This document shows, one piece after another, positions 5,741 through 12,522 of a DNA stretch of 14,820 nt (position 1 is its first letter; each line of letters starts with the position of its first letter). A program made the translations under genes and the position numbers. The notes beneath the pieces are model-generated. The model was not told the origin of the DNA, did no database searches, and was given only the letters and a program-made list of their open reading frames with translations. Location of the stretch: assembly GCA_025360875.1 (NCBI GenBank), contig JANYBI010000550.1:1-14820 (forward strand), written 5' to 3'. The DNA comes from Lentisphaerota bacterium (GTDB taxonomy: Bacteria > Verrucomicrobiota > Lentisphaeria > Victivallales > GWF2-50-93).

Positions 5741-8041
5741 TTACCGTACCATGTTCATGTCAATCCTATTGTCCGGACCAATTCTGAATGTCCCAGAATC
5801 ATGATCTTCTTCTTTAACGCGAAACCGCTCATCGGGCTGGGACTTCTCCCAAGATTGCCAGCCAGCTTGATCGATACCGAATGATTCACCGGTCATTTCT
5901 ATCAGATGTGCTGCTGTTACGCGCTGCCAACCGGCACGGTCAATGTAATCACCAAACCTACCGAGGTCTACGGAAAGCAGGGCAATCAATTCACGTACAG
6001 CGTCTCGCGTGTTGGCATTTGCAATCGTTTCAAGTGCGGACTCAATAGCTGAGGCAGCATTATCCCCGAAATATCCCTTGGGAGCTTCGCGGAGTATTTT
6101 CGTCACCGGGGCAACCGCGCGGCTGTCCCCGAGCCGTTTCAATTCAAACATTGCCAGGTTCTTGTCCGGGAACGTGGGATCGTCGAGGAGCGCTACGACC
6201 TCTGGTACGGGATCCTTGTCCCCCAAAACAAGCAGCATTCTGACGTGGGACTTCGCATTGCCGGATAACTGTTCCAGCTTGGGCTTCATGGCGGCCAGTA
6301 CTTCAGGAGAAGAGAGGTCGCGGACATCCATATACGCAAAACCATCCTCCATATCCTTCATGAACCGTTCAGCGACAGCCGGATCTTTGAGCCGCAGCAA
6401 GGCCTGCAGGATTGACCGTCTAATACTATTGTCTTTGTTCACAGCTTCGAGTTTCAGCAGATCGGTGGCCGAAAGGTGGGCCACAGGCATGCAGAGCAGT
6501 TCAGTAATTGATGGTCCGCTGAAAAATCTGCTGTGGTGCTCATCCGAATTCTTCAGGGCATACTCCAGCAGCGCTTTGCCCGTGGAAGGCGAACCGATCT
6601 TCAACAACACCGATTGAATGGATGAAACGCGTAATGCCTGCTTGGCCTTTTCAGGATCGGCCATTATCGCAAGCAGTGTTTGTTCTGCCCATGCGCAGTT
6701 TGTCGTGACTTTTTCAACATCTGGTGCAAGATATGGAAAAACCCCTAAGCAGTAATAGACTCCTTCTATCTTTGCCTTGCCGAAAGGAGAGGTGACTGCA
6801 TCTTTCAGGAAGATTTGTCCGCGTTCATCGTTTACACGTGCCAGAACTGTCGCGTAAAGGAGCCGGAGCGAGTCATTCAGCGTGGAGTCATTCATCCTTT
6901 TCACAACAATGTCGCAAACTGCCGGATTGGCATTTGCCACGATCTCATTGATTTCATTCCAGTTACGTTCCGCATATAGTCTTTCCGTTGTCTCATTGCC
7001 CATCAAGTTCCTACGGAAACCTTTCTTGGCAATAAGTTCTGGTACACCGTCGCTAACTGGATTTTTGTCATATACTGTCCCAAAACGCTTATACCATGAT
7101 ATCTCCGCATCGAGATATTCCACTTTCGCGACACGGATTACATAGGTTTGTACCAAATCGCGGTCCGTCTTCATAGTGATCTGATCTAGAGAAGGTCGCA
7201 ATTGCCTGACCAGCCGGCCGGTCACTGTTGCTTTGCGTCCGTGATCATCACCCGGAAACTCCAGTACCGGTCCATTAGCGCTGATCAAATAAAGTTTATC
7301 ATCACGGTACCCAAACCACCAATTGTCGTTCATGCTCCATAATGTGCCCTTTAGCGACACATCCTTCCCAACCATGTCTGCAAGTTCTGTAAGACGCCAA
7401 GCTGGCTGCAGGAACTGCCAGCCCTGCGGCTCCCGATGTACCGTGCCACTGACAGATACATTCTTACCCTCGAGCCCTTTGGGCCAGGAATCCAGTCCGG
7501 CCAGTTGAGCAGCTTCCCCCTGTAACATGATCTTACCACCGGCTGCCGCTGTTCCCTCAAATGCAGCTGTACGATCTGCAAAATCCTCCAACTTCAAGGG
7601 GGTGTCAGGTACCTCCTCAATGGACTTTACTTCCACGTTGCAGATAGGGTGCTGTCCAAAAAGACGTGCTCCAAGAAGACGTCCACTCACTTTGTAGTAT
7701 TTCTTATCCTTCAACGAATGAAATTTAAGCTTTGTGGCCATATCTTCTGTGCCAGCAGTCAGATGGAAATTGAAATTGTCCTGGTTTCCGCGGCCGTTGA
7801 TACGGATGCCCTGTATTACTGCTAATGCGTTCGAGTGGGAATTGAACGAATCATCAGAACTGTAAATTCCGACAATCTCGATATCCTTTCCATAGGGGAA
7901 AGTCACCCCGTCAATTACGATAGAGACGTTTTCTTGATGGGTGGCTGATACAACTTTGTTGTCCTCAGCCACAAGAGCAATGGCCGCAAAAGTTACGGCT
8001 ATGCCGATGCCAATGATGATGGTTGTGTTCCTAAGTTTCAT
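5741..8041 (-). CDS. Exported protein with OB-like repeats and C-terminal HEAT repeats
   Basis: This 766-residue protein starts with a clear signal peptide: MKLRN, a hydrophobic core to about residue 23, and a likely cut after LVA. Residues 40-310 contain recurring strands with the pattern G-x-x-V-[ST]-[VL]-x-G-T: 'GKNVSVSGTVHRE', 'GKDVSLKGTLWSM', 'GRKATVTGRLVRQ'. These suggest several small beta-barrel (OB-like) units. From about 355 to 720 it is mostly helical, with HEAT/PBS-like repeats such as 'DPVPEVVALLDDPTFPDKNLAMFELKRLGDSRAVAPVTKIL'. This architecture points to a periplasmic or surface scaffold. I recognise no catalytic residues and no named family, so the function is unknown. ATG 8041 is preceded by AGGAT at about six bases. 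It reads toward the GH127-like gene with 89 bases between the stops and no clear terminator there. Confidence 0.8.
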   Translation of the reverse strand: MKLRNTTIIIGIGIAVTFAAIALVAEDNKVVSATHQENVSIVIDGVTFPYGKDIEIVGIYSSDDSFNSHSNALAVIQGIRINGRGNQDNFNFHLTAGTEDMATKLKFHSLKDKKYYKVSGRLLGARLFGQHPICNVEVKSIEEVPDTPLKLEDFADRTAAFEGTAAAGGKIMLQGEAAQLAGLDSWPKGLEGKNVSVSGTVHREPQGWQFLQPAWRLTELADMVGKDVSLKGTLWSMNDNWWFGYRDDKLYLISANGPVLEFPGDDHGRKATVTGRLVRQLRPSLDQITMKTDRDLVQTYVIRVAKVEYLDAEISWYKRFGTVYDKNPVSDGVPELIAKKGFRRNLMGNETTERLYAERNWNEINEIVANANPAVCDIVVKRMNDSTLNDSLRLLYATVLARVNDERGQIFLKDAVTSPFGKAKIEGVYYCLGVFPYLAPDVEKVTTNCAWAEQTLLAIMADPEKAKQALRVSSIQSVLLKIGSPSTGKALLEYALKNSDEHHSRFFSGPSITELLCMPVAHLSATDLLKLEAVNKDNSIRRSILQALLRLKDPAVAERFMKDMEDGFAYMDVRDLSSPEVLAAMKPKLEQLSGNAKSHVRMLLVLGDKDPVPEVVALLDDPTFPDKNLAMFELKRLGDSRAVAPVTKILREAPKGYFGDNAASAIESALETIANANTRDAVRELIALLSVDLGRFGDYIDRAGWQRVTAAHLIEMTGESFGIDQAGWQSWEKSQPDERFRVKEEDHDSGTFRIGPDNRIDMNMVR

Positions 8042-8065
8042 CTAATGATCCTGTTAGCCTGTTGT

Positions 8066-8093
8066 AAAATACAGGGGTAAAATGCAAAGGCAA
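8066..8093 (-). promoter_or_regulatory. Candidate promoter of the HEAT-repeat gene
   Basis: On the minus strand TTGCCT (8093-8088), a 16-base spacer and TATTTT (8071-8066) each match the consensus at four of six positions. Transcription would start near 8059, giving a leader of about 18 bases with the AGGAT ribosome site. The 46-bp repeat copy B lies just upstream. Confidence 0.35.
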
Positions 8094-8103
8094 GAGTAAA
8101 CCA

Positions 8104-8149
8104 GCCGCTGCAAACAGGAACAACAGGCAGGATGCCTGTGTTACATTAT
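8104..8149 (+). repeat. 46-bp dispersed palindromic repeat, copy B
   Basis: This is the second copy of the element at 3825-3870, in the same orientation and of identical length. It shares GCCGCTGCAAA at the left and 27 identical bases at the right, including the stem ACAGGCA-GGA-TGCCTGT (8123-8139). It fills the gap between two minus-strand genes, ending five bases after the stop codon of the glycosyltransferase gene, so it would be transcribed downstream of that gene. Confidence 0.8.
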
Positions 8150-8153
8150 GATA

Positions 8154-9884
8154 TCAATTGGCTGGCGCCGGTACCGATAGCATGACAAGATAGATCCCCC
8201 ACTTCTGACGCTGGGCATGTCCCCACCATTCCCAGTCCACGTCCCATTCCTTCATCGTCTTCATCGTAAATCCGGGTCCGAGTTTCTGCTTCTCCACTTC
8301 GCGCTGGTACACAGGCAGAAGGAAGAAAACCCCGCGGCCTGCCTTCAGATTCGACCGTATCTTCTCCCTCTCCATTTCAAGAAGACCTAGATCCGTGGAT
8401 TTCTCGTAGAACTCACGCAGTCTCTTCGTCCGTTCCGGCTGGCGCCGCGGTTCCGTCTCCCATCCCTTGCGGTCCGTCTCCCTGAAACGCTGCATCCCCT
8501 GTCCGCGGTTGAACGCCTCAATCTCATAAACCGTGTAGTTCGCGCGAGGTCCCAGCGACTGGCAGATTGGTATCTGCGAGAAGATCACTGCATCGGCCGG
8601 AGCAAATGCCGCCATTTTCTCGCCTGCCTTCGCCAGTTCGCGCGGATTGCCTCCGATCAGCGTCTTGCGGAACAGGTCATTGAACCCATTCATGTTCAGG
8701 CACAGGTAAAACACCAGCAGAACCAGGACAGTCGTGACACGTGCCACCCGCGAGCCGGGAATCCGTTCCAGGAGCGCGTAGGCGGCTCCGATAAATACCG
8801 GCAACGTGCTCATGAAGAAGCGCAGATACGACCAGTTGTCGTTGACCCAGTAGTAACTGCCGTATACAAAGAAGATCGGAACGAACCATAGGATCCGCAT
8901 CGTGCGTTCCGCGGGCGGACCCCATATGATCATTCCCGCCAGGCCGATGGGGAAAAATATCGGCAGGAAATTCTTGTTCAATCCCCCCATTATCATGCCG
9001 AAGTACCGGAAAAAATATTCCCGTGAAAAACCGTTCTGCTCGCCGGAGAGAGAGTACCCGGTCACCGCCATGCTGCCGAACTGTGCATGGTTGTAAAGGG
9101 CATGGAGTCCGACGAACAGTCCCCACGCGGCGAACAGGGCTCCGGTGGCGACCCATGGGATCCGTCCGTCTTTGCGTCCTCTCCACAATCCCGCTCCGGC
9201 GGCAACCGCGAGAGGCAGGACAAAAAGTATATCGGTAGGGCGTACCGTCACCGTCGCTCCCAGCAGAGCTCCGGCCGCAAGACCCCAGAAAATCCCGGGC
9301 TTCGCCAGCCAGCGCCAGAGGAAATACATCCCCCATGTGGTCAGACACAGGCTGGCCGCATGTGAAAGCATATATGCGCTGTAGAACGTATATTGCGAGA
9401 GCGTCACCAGAGTCAGGAACGCCATTGTCGAGTAGAACGGTTTCAGCCAGAGCCGGAACAGGAGCCAGGCCCCTATCAGAGCCAGTCCGCCCATGATCGG
9501 GCTTACCATGTACATTCCTGAATCTCCGGCAAGCCTGTATCCCGCAGCCATCAGGATCGGATAGCCCGGCGGATATTTGGATGTAACTTTTCCCGGTGAC
9601 GTCTCCACCCACATGTGCTGCTGGTACAGGAACGGATCGTCGGTATTGACAAACAGCGGCTGGCCCTGCGCGATACGTTTCGCCAGGAACTGGTAGGCGT
9701 CGGGATCTATTTCCGCGTATGCCGGCGTGAACCCGCGTATCTGGAAAAATGAGTATGCTGCAAGCACAGCTATAAACACCAGCCAAGGCGTCCAGCGTCC
9801 CGCCAACTGCAGAAACCTTTTTATCCGGCTGCCTCTCTTCCCCTCCGCCTCAGCCACGCCTGTCACATCCGTGTAGTTCTCCAT
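8154..9884 (-). CDS. Membrane GT-C glycosyltransferase, PMT/ArnT-like (GT39-type)
   Basis: This 576-residue polytopic protein has about ten to twelve hydrophobic segments between residues 32 and 400 and a soluble, charged tail (405-576). The first outer loop carries the acidic signature of GT-C enzymes, 'YAEIDPDAYQFLAKRIAQG' (D60, D62), followed by 'KYPPGYPILMAAGYRLAGD' (103-121). The loop is typical of dolichyl/undecaprenyl-phosphate-sugar transferases. Such enzymes move a sugar from a polyprenyl-phosphate carrier to a protein, lipid A or glycan on the outer face of the inner membrane. Donor and acceptor cannot be told from sequence. The first 30 residues are polar and probably cytoplasmic. 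No ribosome site lies at proper distance from the ATG (the nearest AGGA is about 15 bases upstream), and a good promoter ends eight bases before it. Confidence 0.82.
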   Translation of the reverse strand: MENYTDVTGVAEAEGKRGSRIKRFLQLAGRWTPWLVFIAVLAAYSFFQIRGFTPAYAEIDPDAYQFLAKRIAQGQPLFVNTDDPFLYQQHMWVETSPGKVTSKYPPGYPILMAAGYRLAGDSGMYMVSPIMGGLALIGAWLLFRLWLKPFYSTMAFLTLVTLSQYTFYSAYMLSHAASLCLTTWGMYFLWRWLAKPGIFWGLAAGALLGATVTVRPTDILFVLPLAVAAGAGLWRGRKDGRIPWVATGALFAAWGLFVGLHALYNHAQFGSMAVTGYSLSGEQNGFSREYFFRYFGMIMGGLNKNFLPIFFPIGLAGMIIWGPPAERTMRILWFVPIFFVYGSYYWVNDNWSYLRFFMSTLPVFIGAAYALLERIPGSRVARVTTVLVLLVFYLCLNMNGFNDLFRKTLIGGNPRELAKAGEKMAAFAPADAVIFSQIPICQSLGPRANYTVYEIEAFNRGQGMQRFRETDRKGWETEPRRQPERTKRLREFYEKSTDLGLLEMEREKIRSNLKAGRGVFFLLPVYQREVEKQKLGPGFTMKTMKEWDVDWEWWGHAQRQKWGIYLVMLSVPAPAN

Positions 9885-9892
9885 AATATTGA

Positions 9893-9921
9893 ATGATAAT
9901 CCTGAGGGAACAGAATTGCAA
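9893..9921 (-). promoter_or_regulatory. Candidate promoter giving a near-leaderless glycosyltransferase mRNA
   Basis: On the minus strand TTGCAA (9921-9916; 4 of 6), a 17-base spacer and TATCAT (9898-9893; 5 of 6) end only eight bases before the ATG at 9884. A start six to eight bases after the -10 hexamer would leave a leader of about zero to three bases, in keeping with the lack of a usable ribosome site. Confidence 0.45.
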
Positions 9922-9971
9922 TAGGAAGATACGCGATTCTCATGTTCTGCAGCAATGAGTCAGTTTTTATT

Positions 9972-10084
9972 TCTAAAGGTAGGGACGCCTCCTCGCAAAG
10001 CGAGGCAAGCTCCGAGTTTACCCCGCTAAGCGGGGGTGTCCATTCTTGATGCGGCGCGTTACGGAGAACGCGCCCTACCTTAGA
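9972..10084. repeat. Three-hairpin element with terminal inverted repeats (MITE/REP-like)
   Basis: Its ends are inverted repeats: TCTAAAGGTAGGG (9972-9984) against CCCTACCTTAGA (10073-10084), with one unpaired base. Inside are three perfect stem-loops: CCTCGC-AAA-GCGAGG (9991-10005), CCCCGC-TAA-GCGGGG (10021-10035) and GGCGCGTT-ACGGAG-AACGCGCC (10053-10074). The first two have three-base loops. It encodes nothing convincing. The make-up suggests a dispersed, non-autonomous element; no second copy lies in the window. Confidence 0.75.
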
Positions 10085-10101
10085 CAATTTCGATTCAGCT
10101 A

Positions 10102-10119
10102 ATACTTCTGCAGAAGTAT
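10102..10119. promoter_or_regulatory. Perfect 18-bp palindrome, candidate operator
   Basis: ATACTTCTGCAGAAGTAT is perfectly self-complementary with no spacer. It stands in the divergent intergenic region, 118 bases before the lipoprotein start and outside the three-hairpin element. An uninterrupted palindrome of this length is what a dimeric regulator would bind, but no regulator gene is in the window. Confidence 0.45.
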
Positions 10120-10236
10120 GTCTGAGGACTAAGCGTTCCACGTGCCTAGCTAATTCCTGCTTGATTTTCCCAAATTACCACTGTACCTTCCGGCAAAACA
10201 GGAATTCCATCTGGTCATAGTTTGGTCACGGATACG

Positions 10237-11421
10237 ATGAACATTAGATTAATAATACTTCTGTGCGTTCTCTGCTGCGTCTGTGCCGGTTGCCAGAGAA
10301 AGCCTTGCATGAAAGTTGCTGACAAGCACGCTACAGAAGCTCGACGGCAATTGCTGGCGCCAGCGAGACATGACATGCACCTGTCAGATGTGGATGTGCC
10401 AACCGCCCTGCGGGAGATCCATAAACTGTTCGGATGGTCACATGACCCTGAGACGAACATTGAGAGGGACGAGGCATTCGTCAAGGATGTACGCGTTACC
10501 ATCAACAGGGACGATGCATCACTGGCAGAGATATTCGCTGACCTCTGCAACCAGACCGGTTTCATGATATATGAGGATTTCATATACGTCGGCATATACG
10601 GTGAAGTAGGCAAGGAAGAGACCGGCGGCCGCAATCTTGCCTATGCCAAGGACGGACTGCTTCTTATCCTCTCCTTTTCACAGTTTTCCCAAGAAGAACC
10701 CAGAAACTACTACATCCATACACATGTTGTCGATTCTGTCCCGTGGCTCTATCATGACGGCGCACGCCTGCAAATCGATGAGTTGATATATTCTGACGGT
10801 ACGCGGCTCGCCAATCTCGGAGAAGACACGTCCTTCTGCAATATTCCGCTTGCACCACTTGTTGCCAATCACGGTAAAATCGAAAGAATCTCCGGAATCC
10901 TCTCCATCCAGCTACCACTGTCAGTCGTGGTCCGGCACATCCCACTTGCTCCCGGAAAAGTGCCCATTGCGATCCGGCACATCCCCCTTGAGCCTCGGAA
11001 AGTGGCCATTGTGGAATCCGGGGCTCATAATTATATTCGCGTCATTCGTCTGGACGAAGTTCAGGGAACCTGGACTCTTGAATGCGAATACGGCCACTAC
11101 TCTCTGAAGCAGGACGACTTGCGCCTGGATTTCGGACATGTAGATGTGCTGGACGCCAAAGGTACGGTCATGCAAGGCACCTACAAGAGCGTTGGCGGCG
11201 GACCGTCGGGACCTCCAGATCCTGACTCCGTCACGCGCAAGTGCAAGTCTTTCGAGATGGAATACAAGGTGAGACCATCCGCCATCCGATGGACTTATGC
11301 GGATGCGACGGAAGAGTACCGCATCCCCGTGCAATTCAAGAATTGCCGGGTGCCCGACATCATTTGGAATCCTTCAAATGACAAGATAGAGACCAAACGA
11401 AAAGATAGACCGAACCGATGA
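10237..11421 (+). CDS. Putative lipoprotein with STN/secretin-like N-terminal domain
   Basis: This 394-residue protein begins with a lipoprotein-type signal, MNIRLIILLC followed by VLCCVCAGC, with C19 as the likely lipidated residue; the -3 position is Cys rather than Leu, which is unusual. An upstream in-frame TTG at 10222 is less likely because it would place polar residues before the signal. Residues 48-120 follow the pattern of STN/secretin-N short domains: 'HLSDVDVPTALREIHKLFGW', then 'VRVTINRDDASLAEIFADLCNQTGFMIY'. Residues 232-259 are an exact-length tandem duplication of 14 residues (VRHIPLAPGKVPIA / IRHIPLEPRKVAIV). The rest is beta-rich and unrecognised. It is probably an envelope protein of unknown role. 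No clear ribosome site precedes the ATG. Its stop overlaps an alternative start of the next lipoprotein. Confidence 0.72.
   Translation: MNIRLIILLCVLCCVCAGCQRKPCMKVADKHATEARRQLLAPARHDMHLSDVDVPTALREIHKLFGWSHDPETNIERDEAFVKDVRVTINRDDASLAEIFADLCNQTGFMIYEDFIYVGIYGEVGKEETGGRNLAYAKDGLLLILSFSQFSQEEPRNYYIHTHVVDSVPWLYHDGARLQIDELIYSDGTRLANLGEDTSFCNIPLAPLVANHGKIERISGILSIQLPLSVVVRHIPLAPGKVPIAIRHIPLEPRKVAIVESGAHNYIRVIRLDEVQGTWTLECEYGHYSLKQDDLRLDFGHVDVLDAKGTVMQGTYKSVGGGPSGPPDPDSVTRKCKSFEMEYKVRPSAIRWTYADATEEYRIPVQFKNCRVPDIIWNPSNDKIETKRKDRPNR
10930..11013 (+). repeat. In-frame 42-bp tandem duplication inside the lipoprotein gene
   Basis: Two adjacent 42-base units (10930-10971 and 10972-11013) match at 33 of 42 positions and encode 14 residues each, both with the RHIPL-x-P-x-KV core. 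The divergence shows the duplication is not recent, and the frame is kept. Confidence 0.8.
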
Positions 11422-11459
11422 AACACCGGTCCAGTTATTATATGGCATTTCCTGGACAT

Positions 11460-11801
11460 ATGAAAAACATATTTATACTCATTATATCCATGTTTATTGC
11501 CGGGTGCATTTCATCCGTCCAGCATCCTTATTTCGATATTGAAGAATCCTGCAATAGTTTTTATAATGCTAATAAGAGATGGCCTAATTCAGAAAAGGAA
11601 TTAATAGAATATGATAATAACCATTACAAAGGCAAAATCAACTGGACCGCTATTTCTGATTTCTCAATAAAGAAAATATCCGAAGACCAGCTTTATATTA
11701 TATATTCTGAACAGGAATGGTATGGCAAAAATACCGTATCTGGTTCAATATACAGACCAATAGTTGAAGTAAACATAAATTATAATAATCCAGATAACTA
11801 A
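11460..11801 (+). CDS. Small AT-rich lipoprotein
   Basis: From the ATG at 11460 the product is 113 residues, with a textbook lipoprotein signal MKNIFILIISMFIAGC (lipobox I-A-G-C, lipidated C16). An upstream in-frame ATG at 11418 overlaps the previous stop as ATGA and would suit translational coupling, but it would put 14 extra polar residues before the signal, so I prefer 11460. The mature part, 'HPYFDIEESCNSFYNANKRWPNSEKELIEY', resembles a short helix motif seen in other small bacterial lipoproteins of unknown role. Codon use is strikingly A+T-rich (runs of ATA, TAT, AAT) compared with the lipoprotein gene just upstream, which suggests transfer from another source. Function unknown. Confidence 0.7.
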   Translation: MKNIFILIISMFIAGCISSVQHPYFDIEESCNSFYNANKRWPNSEKELIEYDNNHYKGKINWTAISDFSIKKISEDQLYIIYSEQEWYGKNTVSGSIYRPIVEVNINYNNPDN

Positions 11802-11814
11802 TGGCTACCCCTGG

Positions 11815-11851
11815 CAGCCTTCAAATGCCAGAAGAGCCTAGGCATTGGCTG
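11815..11851 (+). terminator. Possible hairpin terminator after the lipoprotein pair
   Basis: CAGCC (11815-11819) pairs with GGCTG (11847-11851), and AATGCC (11824-11829) pairs with GGCATT (11841-11846), leaving a four-base bulge on one side and an 11-base loop. It lies 14 bases after the lipoprotein stop. It is followed by AAAATATAG rather than a T-run, so it is a weak intrinsic terminator at best. Confidence 0.3.
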
Positions 11852-11860
11852 AAAATATAG

Positions 11861-12007
11861 ATGAAACGAAATTTAACTCTAAGCCTATTCACAGTTGCAG
11901 GTACTATCCTAGGTTTGATTATGAGCCTTCCCATATTTCCAGGCATTATGAAATCCTGCGCCAGTTCACCAATATATTCATTTCTGATTGAAATATCATG
12001 CTATTAG
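11861..12007 (+). CDS. Doubtful 48-residue single-pass membrane peptide
   Basis: An ATG at 11861 opens a 48-codon frame ending in TAG at 12005-12007. The product is basic at the start (MKRNLTLSLF) and hydrophobic between about residues 8 and 30, with 'VAGTILGLIMSLPIFPGIM', so it could be a small membrane peptide. Against it: there is no ribosome site, and its last codons overlap the promoter and operator of the brnT gene. It may be a remnant of a longer gene or chance. Confidence 0.3.
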   Translation: MKRNLTLSLFTVAGTILGLIMSLPIFPGIMKSCASSPIYSFLIEISCY

Positions 12008-12023
12008 CATTATATTAGCATTA
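11988..12023 (+). promoter_or_regulatory. brnT-brnA promoter with overlapping operator repeats
   Basis: TTGAAA (11988-11993), a 17-base spacer and TATATT (12011-12016) form a promoter ending six bases before the ATG at 12023. Two exact 11-bp tandem copies of TATTAGCATTA (12002-12012, 12013-12023) cover the -10 region and reach the start codon. ATGCTA-T-TAGCAT (11998-12010) is a 13-bp palindrome next to them. These are natural sites for autorepression by BrnA. Confidence 0.6.
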
Positions 12024-12313
12024 TGAATGAGATAAGTTTTACATGGGATGAACGGAAGGAGATAGAAAATCGGAAAAAGCATGGCATCTCCTTTGAAGAA
12101 GCCTCGACCGCATTTTCAGATGAGAATGCCAGAGTGAAGCATGATCCAGATCATTCACAGGAAGAAGACCGATTCATCCTGCTTGGATTCAGTGCCAGTC
12201 TTCGTTTGCTTGTTGTGGTGCATGCATACAGGAAAGATGAAACAGAGATAAGAATAATTTCGGCTAGAAAGGCTACAAGACCAGAACGCAACCAATACGG
12301 AGAATTCATATGA
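12023..12313 (+). CDS. brnT: BrnT-family toxin
   Basis: This 96-residue protein matches the BrnT ribonuclease toxin family along its full length. It has the opening F-x-W-D-E-x-K with N-x-x-K-H-G-I-S-F-E-E-A ('FTWDERKEIENRKKHGISF'), the central 'DHSQEEDRFILLGFSASLRLLVVVHAY', and the closing 'IRIISARKATRPERNQY'. BrnT has a RelE-like fold, cuts RNA and arrests growth when free of its partner. The toxin gene comes first, as is usual for BrnT/BrnA, and overlaps brnA by four bases (ATGA). The ATG at 12023 fits the family's usual N-terminus, yet no ribosome site precedes it. The predicted transcript start falls on or next to the ATG, so translation may be leaderless. Confidence 0.93.
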   Translation: MNEISFTWDERKEIENRKKHGISFEEASTAFSDENARVKHDPDHSQEEDRFILLGFSASLRLLVVVHAYRKDETEIRIISARKATRPERNQYGEFI

Positions 12314-12522
12314 GAAAAGAATACGATTTTTCAAATTCCATTAGGAATCCCTATGCCAAGCACCTTAAAAAGCAGGTGACTCTCCGGCTAAACACGGATG
12401 CAGTCACATACTTCAAGGCATTGGCCAGAGAAACTGGAATTCCCTATCAGAATCTGATAAATTTCTATCTGACTGAATGCGCCCATTCAGGTAAGAAGCT
12501 TGCTCTGAAGTGGGCTTCCTGA
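12310..12522 (+). CDS. brnA: BrnA-family antitoxin
   Basis: This 70-residue protein has the full BrnA signature: 'YDFSNSIRNPYAKHLKKQ' binding the toxin at the N-terminus, then a ribbon-helix-helix DNA-binding part 'VTLRLNTDAVTYFKALARETGIPYQNLINFYLTECA'. BrnA neutralises BrnT and represses the operon; the 11-bp direct repeats and 13-bp palindrome in front of brnT are the likely targets. Its ATG lies within the end of brnT (ATGA overlap), so the two are translationally coupled. Its stop is 30 bases from the stop of the convergent GH78-like gene, with only a weak A/T hairpin between (GGAAA 12531-12535, TTTCC 12545-12549). Confidence 0.93.
   Translation: MRKEYDFSNSIRNPYAKHLKKQVTLRLNTDAVTYFKALARETGIPYQNLINFYLTECAHSGKKLALKWAS

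Larger units (their letters stand above)
9885..10236. other. Divergent intergenic region, repeat-rich
   Basis: These 352 bases separate the glycosyltransferase (minus) from the lipoprotein gene (plus). From left to right they hold the glycosyltransferase promoter (9893-9921), a three-hairpin repeat element (9972-10084), an 18-bp perfect palindrome (10102-10119) and about 115 bases leading to the lipoprotein start. In that last part I see no strong promoter or ribosome site; TTGATT at 10161 with TACCTT at 10184 is the best weak pair. An open frame of about 90 codons on the minus strand crosses the repeat element and looks accidental. Confidence 0.7.

Noticed and set aside
9863..10141. 92-codon open frame on the minus strand
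   Set aside because: It runs through the three-hairpin repeat and the palindrome and overlaps the glycosyltransferase start in another frame. It has no ribosome site and no recognisable protein features.
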